From the NCBI GenBank assembly GCA_004551945.1, contig SFPN01000001.1, positions 53,058 through 117,057 of the forward strand: a stretch of DNA of 64,000 bases. Reading direction: 5' to 3'. The notes below the pieces were generated by a model. That model was not told the DNA's origin. It did no database searches and was given only the letters and a program-made list of their open reading frames with translations. The translations under genes were made by a program, and so were the position numbers. Source of the stretch: Clostridiales bacterium. Its GTDB lineage: Bacteria; Bacillota; Clostridia; Oscillospirales; Oscillospiraceae. Of this stretch, positions 38,011 to 46,214 are shown piece by piece. Within the stretch, counting starts at the first letter, position 1, and each line of letters starts with the position of its first letter.

Positions 38011-38054
38011 AAAATATGCGCTGCGGAATTTTTTTCCGCAGCGCATATTTTTTT
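38011..38054. terminator. Bidirectional terminator
   Basis: An 18-bp stem (AAAATATGCGCTGCGGAA and complement) with a T5 loop and T runs on both strands, between the CDF gene (plus) and the PstS-like gene (minus). Confidence 0.92.
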
Positions 38055-38056
38055 GC

Positions 38057-38899
38057 TTACGTCAGATCGCTCCACTGAGAAACGCCGCCGTCATAGATGG
38101 TTTTTACTTGCTGGGTGGTGAGGTTTTCCAGGGGGTTGGAGGGATTGACCACCACGGCAATGTACTCTGCCGCGATGCACTTGGCCTCCAGCAGCTCCGA
38201 CTCATAGTCCTTCAGCTCCCGGGAGGACATGGCCAGGCTGCATTCCCCCCGGATGGCCGCCGTCAGGCCGCTGGTGGAGTCGGTGGTCTGGATTTGGATT
38301 TCCACGTTGGGGTTGTAGGTGTAGTAATCCTTGGCCAGGGCTTCCAGCAAAGGCGCGGCGGAGGAGGAGCCGCAAATGGTGATGACCCCGGCAGAGCAGT
38401 CAGAGAGGAAGGAGGCAGCCTTCTTCACCGGCAGGCAGCTCTGGGCTGCCACCTCCTGCCCTGCGCTGAGCACATAGGTCAGAAAGTCGTTCTCCGCTGC
38501 CGTCAGGGTCCCGGAATAGGCCAGGTAGTAGTTCCGGCAAAGGGGGTAGCTGCCGTTTTTCTCCAAACTCTCCGCCGGGTCAATGCCGTCCACGGACAGG
38601 ACCTTTACTGCGACGCTGCCGGCGGCCTGAAGGGACACATAGCCAATGGCGTTTTCATCGGCGGCCACCAGCTTTCCCACCTCCTCCGTGGACAGCGCGA
38701 TCCGGTCGGTTCCCTTGGCATCAGAGCCGGTGAGCCGCTCAAACTCCGCCCGGGTGCCGGACCCCTCCTCCCGGGAGACGGCGGTGACGGCGCCCAGGCC
38801 GGACAGGTCGGGCAGCGCCTCCTGCTGCCCGGTGCAGGCGGTCAGGAGCAGGAGACAGGCCAGAAGGGCCGGAATCAGGCGAAAGGCAGGGTGCCTCAT
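38057..38899 (-). CDS. PstS-like phosphate-binding lipoprotein with circularly permuted halves
   Basis: A 280-residue lipoprotein: signal peptide, lipobox LTAC with Cys22. The half that normally comes second in PstS is here first: VSREEGSGTR at 42-50, then NAIGYVSL, LSVDGIDP, and a FLTYVLS-like helix (about 35-165). The half that normally comes first follows: ITICGSSSAAPLLEALA at 173-189, MSSRELKD, YIAVVVNPSNPL and IYDGGVSQW, ending at residue 280. Both phosphate-binding SG/GS loops are present. It overlaps nptA by 4 nt (ATGA). No pstCAB genes are nearby, so it may feed or regulate the cotransporter. Confidence 0.85.
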   Translation of the reverse strand: MRHPAFRLIPALLACLLLLTACTGQQEALPDLSGLGAVTAVSREEGSGTRAEFERLTGSDAKGTDRIALSTEEVGKLVAADENAIGYVSLQAAGSVAVKVLSVDGIDPAESLEKNGSYPLCRNYYLAYSGTLTAAENDFLTYVLSAGQEVAAQSCLPVKKAASFLSDCSAGVITICGSSSAAPLLEALAKDYYTYNPNVEIQIQTTDSTSGLTAAIRGECSLAMSSRELKDYESELLEAKCIAAEYIAVVVNPSNPLENLTTQQVKTIYDGGVSQWSDLT

Positions 38900-40197
38900 G
38901 GCTCCACCTCCCCGGCCAGGACCATCGGCTGCTCCAGAGCAACGAAGCTGATTTGGTCCAGGGCCTCCTCGGCGATGCTGACGCAGTTGTCCGCGATCCG
39001 GTCCAGCCCGTAGAGAATGCCGGTGTAGTCCGGGGTGAGGGCGGCGTCGCACTCCTTCCTGGTTACCCGCTCCAGGTGGGACCGGTTGTATTTCTTCTGC
39101 TGCTCCCGCATCTGGTTTTTCTCCAGCAGGACCTCCTGGGCCGCGTGCCGGTCCCCTCTGCGGATGGCGTCCATGGCGGTGTTGAACAGATCCTGGGAAA
39201 TGGTGAAGCACTCCTCCAGCTCCCGGGAGGCGTCCGGGGAGAAGCTGTGGCCCCCGGTGCGCAGCTGCCGGACGCAGCCGGTGATCTCCCCGCAGCGGTC
39301 AGTAATGCGGTCTATGTTGTTGGTGACGAACAGCAGGCCCGCCGTAATCTTTGACTGCTCCTCGTTCAGCACCCCACGGGCAAACAGGCGGGAGATATAC
39401 CCCACAATCTGCTCCTGCAGGCTCTTGACTCCCTGAAACAGCTCGTCAAATTTCTCCGGGGCGGTGCGGCCCTCCAGCTCCTGCCGGGCGCAGACCAGCA
39501 GGGAATTGGTATATTCCGAGCACCGGTCGATCTCCTGGGAAATCAGGTGCATGGCGGGCAGGGACTGCCCCAGCACCTTTTCATCCAGGTACCTGGGCTG
39601 GGCCAGGGACCGCTGGGTCTGATCCTGGCCCCGGACCACAGAGGTGACCAGCTTGACCATAATGGGGATCAGAGGCAGCCAAACCAGGGTACAGACCACG
39701 TTAAAGGTGGTGTGGGCGTTGGCGATCTGCCGGGCAATGACCTCCACCTCCGGTCCCTTGGGGGAGACCCAGGTGACAAACTTGGCAAAGACCGGGATCA
39801 AAAAGGCAAAGACTACGCTGCCGCTGATGTTAAAGAAGCTGTGGGCCAGGGCGGTGCGCTTTGCGTTTCTGGACTGGCCGATGGAGGCCAGCAGGGCGGT
39901 GATGGTGGTGCCGATGTTGGCGCCGAAGATGACGGAAATGGCCTGGGGCAGGCTCATAAGACCCGCGCTGACAAAGCCGATGACCATCACGGTGGTGGCG
40001 GAGCTGCTCTGGAGCACCGCGGTGACCAGGGCGCCCGCCACTGCCCCCAGCAGCGGATTCCGGGTCAGAAATCCCAGCACCTTTTTCATGCGGTCCCCGG
40101 CCACCTTCTGCAGGCTGCTGCTCATGTTGTTCATACCGAACAGGAAGAGCGCCAGACCGCCGATGAGACCGAAGATCATCGTCACTGTTTCGTTCAT
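38896..40197 (-). CDS. nptA: Na+/phosphate cotransporter with PhoU-like domain
   Basis: A 433-residue NptA/YjbB-type transporter. ATG at 40197 follows GGGAGGAA. The membrane domain (about 1-195) has the repeated family signature QSSSATTVM and GANIGTT. The cytoplasmic C-terminal half is helical and PhoU-like. It moves phosphate with sodium across the membrane; direction depends on the member. The stop codon overlaps the start of the PstS-like gene, implying coupled translation. It is divergent from ppx-ppk. Confidence 0.92.
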   Translation of the reverse strand: MNETVTMIFGLIGGLALFLFGMNNMSSSLQKVAGDRMKKVLGFLTRNPLLGAVAGALVTAVLQSSSATTVMVIGFVSAGLMSLPQAISVIFGANIGTTITALLASIGQSRNAKRTALAHSFFNISGSVVFAFLIPVFAKFVTWVSPKGPEVEVIARQIANAHTTFNVVCTLVWLPLIPIMVKLVTSVVRGQDQTQRSLAQPRYLDEKVLGQSLPAMHLISQEIDRCSEYTNSLLVCARQELEGRTAPEKFDELFQGVKSLQEQIVGYISRLFARGVLNEEQSKITAGLLFVTNNIDRITDRCGEITGCVRQLRTGGHSFSPDASRELEECFTISQDLFNTAMDAIRRGDRHAAQEVLLEKNQMREQQKKYNRSHLERVTRKECDAALTPDYTGILYGLDRIADNCVSIAEEALDQISFVALEQPMVLAGEVEP

Positions 40198-40536
40198 TGT
40201 TGATTCCTCCCTTAACGATCCAAACACGGTTTGCTATCCACATTCTAAGAGGGGAAAATAAAATGAAAAACCGAAGCCAGGTAAAATGCCGGTGAAATTT
40301 TGTCAAAAAAAAGCGGTTTCCGGCGGGGATAAGAAATGCCTGGAAACCAAGGGTTTAACAAAAAACAGGTTTTGAATTTTACATTGGCGGGATATCCTAA
40401 AGGTAATGCGTACTGAACAAAACCTTGCACCTTCCACTGGAGCGCCGCGGCGCTTCAGTGGAAATATGTATTGTAACAATAGACATTAAAGTAAAACGGT
40501 TTGCCGGGATGCGTTCCGGCGGCGGGGAGGGCAGCG
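40198..40536. other. Divergent nptA-ppx control region
   Basis: 339 nt. A TTGACA (minus, 40306-40301) may be an nptA -35 box, but its -10 (TACCTG) is poor. TTAACA and TTTACA hexamers near 40353-40380 faintly resemble PhoP half-sites without clean 11-bp phasing. A 15-bp hairpin lies at 40432-40463. No convincing ppx promoter was found. Confidence 0.4.
40432..40463. other. Strong hairpin upstream of ppx
   Basis: TTCCACTGGAGCGCC pairs with GGCGCTTCAGTGGAA (one G-T), no T run. It could be a leader structure or a protein-binding palindrome. Confidence 0.5.
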
Positions 40537-41439
40537 ATGAAGCAAGCAGTCATCGACATCGGTTCCAATTCCATGCGCCTGACGGTCTATGAGACCGGGC
40601 AGGGTACCTTCACCATCCTGTTCAAGGACAAGATCATGGCGGGTCTGGCGGGCTATGTGGAAAACGGCGTTCTGACCCAGGAGGGCATCAGCCAGGCCTG
40701 CGAGGGTCTGCTGTCCTTCCAGTCCACGTTGGAGGCCCTGGACATCCGCCGGGTGGCCGTCTTTGCCACCGCCTCCCTGCGGAACATCCGCAACACCATC
40801 CAGGCGGTGAACCTCATCCAGGCGGCCACCGGCTATCCCATCGAGGTTCTCTCCGGCCCGGAGGAGGCCCGGTGGAGCTACTACGGCGCCATGCGGGAGG
40901 TGAACCTGGCCGACGGGGTCTTTGTGGACATCGGCGGGGCCAGCACGGAGATTGTCCGGTTCAGCCAGGGAACCATCCAGGACGCGGTGAGCTGCCCGGT
41001 GGGGTCCTTAAAGCTCTACCGGGACCATGTGAAGAAGATTCTCCCCAACGCCCAGGCCCTGACGGCCATGGAAAAGGCGGTGAGCCAGGCCACCGACGGG
41101 GTCATTCAGAAGCCCCGGGCCAGACAGCTTCCCCTGGTCTGCGTGGGGGGCACCGCCCGGGCGGCGCTGAAGCTGGCCAAGCATGTCTATCAGCTGCCCG
41201 AGGGGACCAACCGGGTCTCCGCCCGGCAGGTGAAGGAGCTGTGCGCCCTGGTCTGCTCCTCCCAGAAGCAGGCGGCGGACCTGATCCTGAAGCTGGCCCC
41301 GGAGCGCATCCATACCATGATTCCGGGCCTGCTGATCCTCCGCCAGGTGGCAGAGGGCTTTGGGGTTTCAGAAATGATTGTGAGTAAATATGGAGTACGG
41401 GAGGGTTATCTGTGCGGCAGAATACTGAAGGTCTCTTGA
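40537..41439 (+). CDS. ppx: Exopolyphosphatase / Ppx-GppA family
   Basis: A 300-residue ASKHA-fold phosphatase. ATG at 40537 follows GGGAGG. Motifs: IDIGSNSMRLTVYE (phosphate 1), VFATASLRNIRN, SGPEEARWSYYGA, FVDIGGASTEI (phosphate 2) and VGGTARA. It has the short, single-module length. The family removes terminal phosphate from polyphosphate or from pppGpp. It overlaps ppk by 28 nt, which favours the polyphosphate role. Confidence 0.92.
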   Translation: MKQAVIDIGSNSMRLTVYETGQGTFTILFKDKIMAGLAGYVENGVLTQEGISQACEGLLSFQSTLEALDIRRVAVFATASLRNIRNTIQAVNLIQAATGYPIEVLSGPEEARWSYYGAMREVNLADGVFVDIGGASTEIVRFSQGTIQDAVSCPVGSLKLYRDHVKKILPNAQALTAMEKAVSQATDGVIQKPRARQLPLVCVGGTARAALKLAKHVYQLPEGTNRVSARQVKELCALVCSSQKQAADLILKLAPERIHTMIPGLLILRQVAEGFGVSEMIVSKYGVREGYLCGRILKVS

Positions 41440-43553
41440 CCGATTATACCTATACACAAAACCGGGAGCTGAGTTGGCTCCGGTTCAACCGCCGGGTGCT
41501 GGAGGAGGCCGCCGACGAGACGGTGCCCACGTTAGAACGGCTGAAATTCATCGCCATCTTCACCAGCAATTTGGACGAGTTCTTCATGGTCCGGGTGGGC
41601 AGCCTCCTGGACCTGTACGCCCTGTCCCCCGGCTCCATTGACAACAAGTGCGGCCTGGGTCCCCGGGAGCAGCTGACCGCCATTTACGACACGGTCCCTG
41701 CCCTCATTGAGACCAAAGGCCAGCTCTACCGCCAGGTCAGCGCCCTGCTGGCGGAGGAGGGCATTCAGGACCTGGAGTACCAGGACCTGACCGCCCAGGA
41801 AAAGACGTTCATCGGGGATTACTTCCAGTCGGTGGTTCTGCCCATCCTTTCTCCCCAGATCGTGGGCCTGCACCACCCCAGCCCCCACCTGGTGAGCAAG
41901 GCCCTGTATGTGGCCGCCCTGCTGCGGAACAAAAGCGGCAAAAAATCCCTGGGGTTCATCCCCGTGCCCACCTCCCTGCCCTCTCTGGTGCTGCTGCCGG
42001 GGACCAAAGGGCGGTTTCTGCGGATGGAGACCATCCTCCGCCAGTGGGCCCCTACCCTGTTCGGCAAGTACAAGGTGGAGGAGACCTGCATCATCTCCGC
42101 CACCCGCAACGCGGACCTGAGCTTTGACAACGACAAGTTCGAGGACAACGAGGAGGACTTCCGCCTGCGGATGACCAAGCTCTTAAAGCAGCGGGCTAAC
42201 CTGTCCATCGTCCGCCTGGAGGTGAACCAGAAGCCCTCCCGGGACATGCTGGAGCTGCTGGAGGGCCTCTTCCCCGTGGAGAACGACCAGGTCTACTACG
42301 ACCCCACCCCCCTCACCATGGGCTATGTGTACGACCTGGAAAAAATCCTCTCCACCGAGCTGCGCCAGCGGCTGACCTACAAGCCCTATACCCCCCGCTG
42401 GCCCGAGGACCTGGACCCCAACCAGAGCATGATCGAGCAGATCCGCCGGAAGGACCGGCTGCTCTTCTTCCCTTACGACTCTGTGGACCCCTTCCTGCGC
42501 CTGCTGTCCGAGGCCTCCGAGCGCCCGGACGTGGCCTCCATTAAGATCACCATTTACCGGCTGGCCTCCACCTCCAAGATCGCCCGGACCCTCTGCCGGG
42601 CGGCGGAAAACGGCAAGGAGGTGGTGGTCCTCATGGAGCTGCGGGCCCGGTTCGACGAGGCCAACAACATCGCCTGGTCCAAGATGCTGGAGGAAGCCGG
42701 CTGCAAGGTGATCTACGGCATCGAGAACTTCAAGTGCCACAGCAAGCTCTGCCTCATCACCCTTCAGGACAAGTCGGGCACCCACTACATCACCCAGGTG
42801 GGCACCGGCAACTACAACGAAAAGACCAGCGCCCTGTACACGGACCTGAGCGTCATGACCGCCTCCCCGGTGATCGGGGCCGACGGGGCGGCCTTCTTCC
42901 GGAATATGCTCACCGACAATCTGGAGGGCGACTACCAGGCTCTGCTGGTGGCCCCCAATTCCCTGAAAAACCAGATCTGCCAGCGCATCGACGGGCAGAT
43001 CGCCAAGGGAGAGGAAGGCTACATCTGCATCAAGGCCAACTCCGTGACGGAGCGGGACGTGATCGACAAGCTCCAGCAGGCCTCCCAGGCGGGGGTACAT
43101 ATTGAGATGATCATCCGGGGTATCTGCTGCCTGCGGCCGGAGGTGCTGCTGAAAACGGAGAACATCCACATCACCTCCATCGTGGGCCGGTACCTGGAGC
43201 ACGCCCGGATCTACGTCTTTGGCCGGGGGGAGGAGGCGGAGTATTTCATCGCCTCGGCGGACCTCATGACCCGGAACCTGCAGCGGCGGGTGGAGATCGC
43301 CTGCCCCATCCTGGACCAGGAAATCCAGGAGCAGCTGCGGTACATCCTGGACACCCAGCTGCGGGACACCGCCAAGGCCAGCTTCCTCCAGGCCAGCGGG
43401 GCCTACCTGCGCAAGGAGCCGGGCAAGCTGGCCCCCCTGGACAGCCAGGCGGAGTTCATGAAAACCTCCCTCCACCGTCCGGCCCCTGCTCCCCTGCCCT
43501 CGGAGAAGCCCTCCCTTGTTCAGCGGCTGCGCTGCCTGTTCCAGGGGGCTTGA
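41412..43553 (+). CDS. ppk: Polyphosphate kinase 1
   Basis: A 713-residue PPK1, which builds polyphosphate from ATP reversibly. The start is GTG at 41412 with GGGAGGG upstream, inside the end of ppx. The N-terminus NRELSWLRFNRRVLEEA and FFMVRVGSL are typical. The catalytic histidines are H443 (KCHSKLCLI, phosphorylated in the family) and H597 (YLEHARIYVFG). The gene sits beside phosphate uptake genes on the other strand. Confidence 0.97.
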   Translation: MRQNTEGLLTDYTYTQNRELSWLRFNRRVLEEAADETVPTLERLKFIAIFTSNLDEFFMVRVGSLLDLYALSPGSIDNKCGLGPREQLTAIYDTVPALIETKGQLYRQVSALLAEEGIQDLEYQDLTAQEKTFIGDYFQSVVLPILSPQIVGLHHPSPHLVSKALYVAALLRNKSGKKSLGFIPVPTSLPSLVLLPGTKGRFLRMETILRQWAPTLFGKYKVEETCIISATRNADLSFDNDKFEDNEEDFRLRMTKLLKQRANLSIVRLEVNQKPSRDMLELLEGLFPVENDQVYYDPTPLTMGYVYDLEKILSTELRQRLTYKPYTPRWPEDLDPNQSMIEQIRRKDRLLFFPYDSVDPFLRLLSEASERPDVASIKITIYRLASTSKIARTLCRAAENGKEVVVLMELRARFDEANNIAWSKMLEEAGCKVIYGIENFKCHSKLCLITLQDKSGTHYITQVGTGNYNEKTSALYTDLSVMTASPVIGADGAAFFRNMLTDNLEGDYQALLVAPNSLKNQICQRIDGQIAKGEEGYICIKANSVTERDVIDKLQQASQAGVHIEMIIRGICCLRPEVLLKTENIHITSIVGRYLEHARIYVFGRGEEAEYFIASADLMTRNLQRRVEIACPILDQEIQEQLRYILDTQLRDTAKASFLQASGAYLRKEPGKLAPLDSQAEFMKTSLHRPAPAPLPSEKPSLVQRLRCLFQGA

Positions 43554-43578
43554 CACGCTGTGATCCCCTTCGTATAAT
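43550..43578 (+). promoter_or_regulatory. Sigma-A promoter of the DUF1292 gene
   Basis: TTGACA (43550-43555), 17-nt spacer, TATAAT (43573-43578). It overlaps the ppk stop codon, so the small gene has its own supply. Confidence 0.85.
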
Positions 43579-43632
43579 CATAGTATTACCCAGGACTGAA
43601 ACCAGCGGGACTCCCGCGGAAAGAAGGTTAGC

Positions 43633-43932
43633 ATGGCTGATATCATCGACATCAACAGCGCCGGCGGCGAAGAGGAGAATCTTTTCCTGCTGGAGGACGA
43701 AAACGGCAACGAGGTTCCCTTTGAGTTTGTGGACCTGATGGAGTATGAAGGGGAGGAATACCTCTTCCTGCTGCCCGTGGAGGACGACGACGGCGAGGTG
43801 GTGATCCTCCACGTGGACCTGGTGGACGGAGACGAGGAGGCCTACAGCGGCGTGGAGAGCGAGGAGCTGCTCACCATCCTTTTCAACATGTTCAAGGAAA
43901 AGTACCAGGACGTATACGAGTTTGAGGACTGA
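43633..43932 (+). CDS. DUF1292 small acidic protein
   Basis: A 99-residue, strongly acidic protein. The repeated pattern of short beta strands (NLFLLEDENGNEVPFEFVD, EYLFLLPVEDDDGEVVIL) is the DUF1292 fold found across Firmicutes. Function is unknown. It has its own consensus promoter and terminator, so it is probably well expressed on its own. Confidence 0.88.
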   Translation: MADIIDINSAGGEEENLFLLEDENGNEVPFEFVDLMEYEGEEYLFLLPVEDDDGEVVILHVDLVDGDEEAYSGVESEELLTILFNMFKEKYQDVYEFED

Positions 43933-43934
43933 GC

Positions 43935-43964
43935 AAACGGCGGACGCAGCAGCGTCCGCCGTTT
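43935..43964 (+). terminator. Terminator of the DUF1292 gene
   Basis: Stem AAACGGCGGACGC/GCGTCCGCCGTTT with AGCA loop, directly after the stop. Confidence 0.88.
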
Positions 43965-44000
43965 ATTCTGCCTCCCCTCTAAAGGGGAGGCTTTGTTATA

Positions 44001-44209
44001 GGGTACCCACCCACTGGATGCGCGCCCAGCCGGTGGGCGCGCTTTCGGCCGGCGTTGCGCTGAGAGAATAAACACCCACCTAAAAACCAACCCCCACCAA
44101 CCCCAGCAAGGTTCCGATACCCAGAGAGTGGGAATCCAAAGGGAGAGAACCTCTCTCCCTTTGGTGCTCTTTTCCCCATTTCTCCAGAGAAATGGGGCCC
44201 TGCCGGAGA
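44001..44209 (+). repeat. Three-hairpin repeat, family C, copy 3
   Basis: Hairpin 1 at 44020-44042; the central part diverges from the other copies, but hairpins 2 and 3 are retained, hairpin 3 with one mismatch at its centre (CCAGAG). It fills the convergent gap between the DUF1292 gene and hbd. Confidence 0.85.
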
Positions 44210-44239
44210 CATGTCTCCCCCCTGCCCGGCAGGTAAAAA

Positions 44240-44269
44240 AATCCCCCGCGGATTACTCCACGGGGGATT
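44240..44269 (-). terminator. Terminator of crt-hbd
   Basis: AATCCCCCG and CGGGGGATT close a stem with an inner GGA/TCC helix; a T7 run follows on the minus strand. Confidence 0.88.
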
Positions 44270-44300
44270 CTGTTATTGCCTTATCAAACCGGGCTGGGGA

Positions 44301-45149
44301 TTAATACTTGTAGAAGCCCTCGCCGGTCTTGCGGCCCAGCAGGCCAGCGCGGACCATCTTCTTCATGGTCAGAGCGGGACGATACTTGCTGTCGCCGGTC
44401 TCGGTGAAGATGGTCTCCATGATGGCCAGGCAGATGTCCAGACCAACCAGGTCAGCCAGAGCCAGGGGGCCCATCTTGTGGTTAGCGCCGTACATCATAG
44501 CGGTGTCGATGTCTTCCTTGGAAGCGATACCGTTCTCCAGCACGATGATGGCTTCGTTGATCATGGGGAACAGGATGCGGTTGACAACGAAACCGGGAGC
44601 TTCGCCGACCTCGACGGGGCTCTTGCCGATCTCAGCAGCGCAGTCATAGACAGTCTTGAAGGTCTCGTCGTTGGTGCGGGCGCCGCGGATGACTTCCACC
44701 AGCTTCATAGCGGGAGCGGGGTTGAAGAAGTGCATGCCCAGGACCTTCTCAGGACGCTTGGTAGCAGCAGCAATGGCGGTGATGGAGATGGAGGAGGTGT
44801 TGGAAGCCAGGATGGTCTCGGGCTTGCACAGCTCGTCCAGTTCCTTGAAGATGCCCTTCTTGATGTCCAGGACTTCGATGGCAGCCTCGACAACCAGGTC
44901 GCAGTCAGCGGCGTCAGCCAGCTCCAGGGTGTAGGTGACGCGGCCCAGGATGGCGTTCTTCTCTTCCTCGGTGATCTTGCCCTTGGCAACCTTCTTCTCC
45001 ATGTTCTTGGTCAGAACGCCCTCGCCGCGCTGAATGAAAGCGTCAGCGATGTCGCGGACGATAACGGTCTTGCCGGCCTCGGCGAAAACCTGTGCGATGC
45101 CCATGCCCATGGTGCCAGCGCCCAGGACCATGATCTTATTGATAGCCAT
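44301..45149 (-). CDS. hbd: 3-hydroxybutyryl-CoA dehydrogenase
   Basis: A 282-residue NAD(P)-dependent dehydrogenase that reduces acetoacetyl-CoA to 3-hydroxybutyryl-CoA. ATG at 45149 follows TAGGAGG. The Rossmann motif is GAGTMGMGIAQVFA; the catalytic SNTSS and GMHFFNPAP (His) and PGFVVNRIL are present. Codon use favours CGC, AAG and GAG strongly, as in highly expressed genes. It lies downstream of crt, consistent with a butyrate route. Confidence 0.97.
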   Translation of the reverse strand: MAINKIMVLGAGTMGMGIAQVFAEAGKTVIVRDIADAFIQRGEGVLTKNMEKKVAKGKITEEEKNAILGRVTYTLELADAADCDLVVEAAIEVLDIKKGIFKELDELCKPETILASNTSSISITAIAAATKRPEKVLGMHFFNPAPAMKLVEVIRGARTNDETFKTVYDCAAEIGKSPVEVGEAPGFVVNRILFPMINEAIIVLENGIASKEDIDTAMMYGANHKMGPLALADLVGLDICLAIMETIFTETGDSKYRPALTMKKMVRAGLLGRKTGEGFYKY

Positions 45150-45203
45150 TGTAGTGTTCCTCCTAAAGTGTGTATAGTAAAAATATGTTTTGACAAACGC
45201 AGG

Positions 45204-45236
45204 CATGTAGGGGCGATCCGGAAATCGCCCCTACAT
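45204..45236. repeat. Family A hairpin between crt and hbd
   Basis: CATGTAGGGGCGAT/ATCGCCCCTACATG, 14-bp perfect arms around CCGGAA, inside the transcription unit. It might set the relative expression of the two genes. Confidence 0.8.
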
Positions 45237-45253
45237 GATGGGGATTTATGAGG

Positions 45254-46030
45254 TTATCTGTTCTTGAAGCCGTTCAGCTTTCTCTTCTCCACGAAGGCCT
45301 TCATAGCGTCCTTCTGGTCCTCGGTGCCGAAGCAGGTGGCGAAAGCCAGAGCCTCGTAGGTGACGGCGGTGGAGATATCGCAGTCGATGCCGCGGCGGAT
45401 GGCCATCTTGGAAGTGCGGATAGCCACCTGAGCGTTGGCAGCAATCTTGTTGGCCAGGTTCAGGGCGAAGTCCATCAGCTCGTCGGGAGCGACCACATGG
45501 TTGACCATGCCGATTGCCTCAGCGCGCTTGGCGTCGATGGTCTCGGCGGTGTAAATGAGCTCCATGGCAGCGCCGGTGCCGATGATACGGGCCATACGCT
45601 GGGTGCCGCCGAAGCCGGGGATGATGCCCAGACCCACTTCGGGCTGGCCGAACTTAGCCTTCTCGGAAGCGATGCGGATATCGCAGGCCAGGGACAGCTC
45701 GCAGCCGCCGCCCAGAGCGAAGCCGTTGACAGCAGCGATGGTGGGCTTGGGGAACATGTCAACCCGCATCAGCAGGCTGTTGCCCAGCTCGGAGAAAGCC
45801 AGACCCTCTTCCACGTTCATGTTTGCCATTTCGCCGATGTCAGCGCCGGCAACAAAAGCGCGGCCTGCGCCGGTGATGATCACAACATAGACGTCGTCGT
45901 CTTGCTCGACCTGGTCCAGAGCGGCGGTCAGGTCAGCGAAAACAGCGGAGCTCAGAGCGTTCAGAGCCTCGGGACGGTTCATGGTGACGATACCGACGTG
46001 ACCCTGCTTGGTTACCTCTACTAAAGCCAT
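45254..46030 (-). CDS. crt: 3-hydroxybutyryl-CoA dehydratase (crotonase)
   Basis: A 258-residue enoyl-CoA hydratase family enzyme that dehydrates 3-hydroxybutyryl-CoA to crotonyl-CoA. AFVAGADIGEM and NGFALGGGCEL form the oxyanion hole, and the two catalytic glutamates are in GGCELSLACD and QPEVGLGIIPGFGGTQR. Start at ATG 46030 after TAGGAGG. First gene of the crt-hbd unit, with a good promoter 85 nt upstream. Thiolase and butyryl-CoA dehydrogenase genes are not in the window. Confidence 0.96.
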   Translation of the reverse strand: MALVEVTKQGHVGIVTMNRPEALNALSSAVFADLTAALDQVEQDDDVYVVIITGAGRAFVAGADIGEMANMNVEEGLAFSELGNSLLMRVDMFPKPTIAAVNGFALGGGCELSLACDIRIASEKAKFGQPEVGLGIIPGFGGTQRMARIIGTGAAMELIYTAETIDAKRAEAIGMVNHVVAPDELMDFALNLANKIAANAQVAIRTSKMAIRRGIDCDISTAVTYEALAFATCFGTEDQKDAMKAFVEKRKLNGFKNR

Positions 46031-46113
46031 TGTGTTACCTCCTAATCAAATTGGGGAGACCCTTCGGAATGGGTTATACGGGCACTTCTCACCCGTATAA
46101 AACTATCGTCCTC

Positions 46114-46142
46114 AGTATACTTCATTTTTTTTCCTGGGACAA
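46114..46142 (-). promoter_or_regulatory. Sigma-A promoter of crt-hbd
   Basis: On the minus strand: TTGTCC (46142-46137), 17-nt A-rich spacer, TATACT (46119-46114). Confidence 0.75.
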
Positions 46143-46214
46143 GTTGAATTTGCTTGCTGATTTGCCTAAAAAATAAGCAAGTAAAGCGCCATTTCTGTCG
46201 GATTTTTTGTAGCT

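Noticed and set aside
38057..39211. A longer 384-residue reading of the PstS-like frame
   Set aside because: The upstream 104 codons are the shadow of nptA in another frame; the ATG at 38899 gives a proper lipoprotein signal and a 4-nt overlap.
46031..46214. Rex-type redox operator upstream of crt
   Set aside because: No TTGTTAA-N4-TTAACAA-like palindrome; only a loose TTGCTT/AAGCAA inverted pair near 46150-46185.
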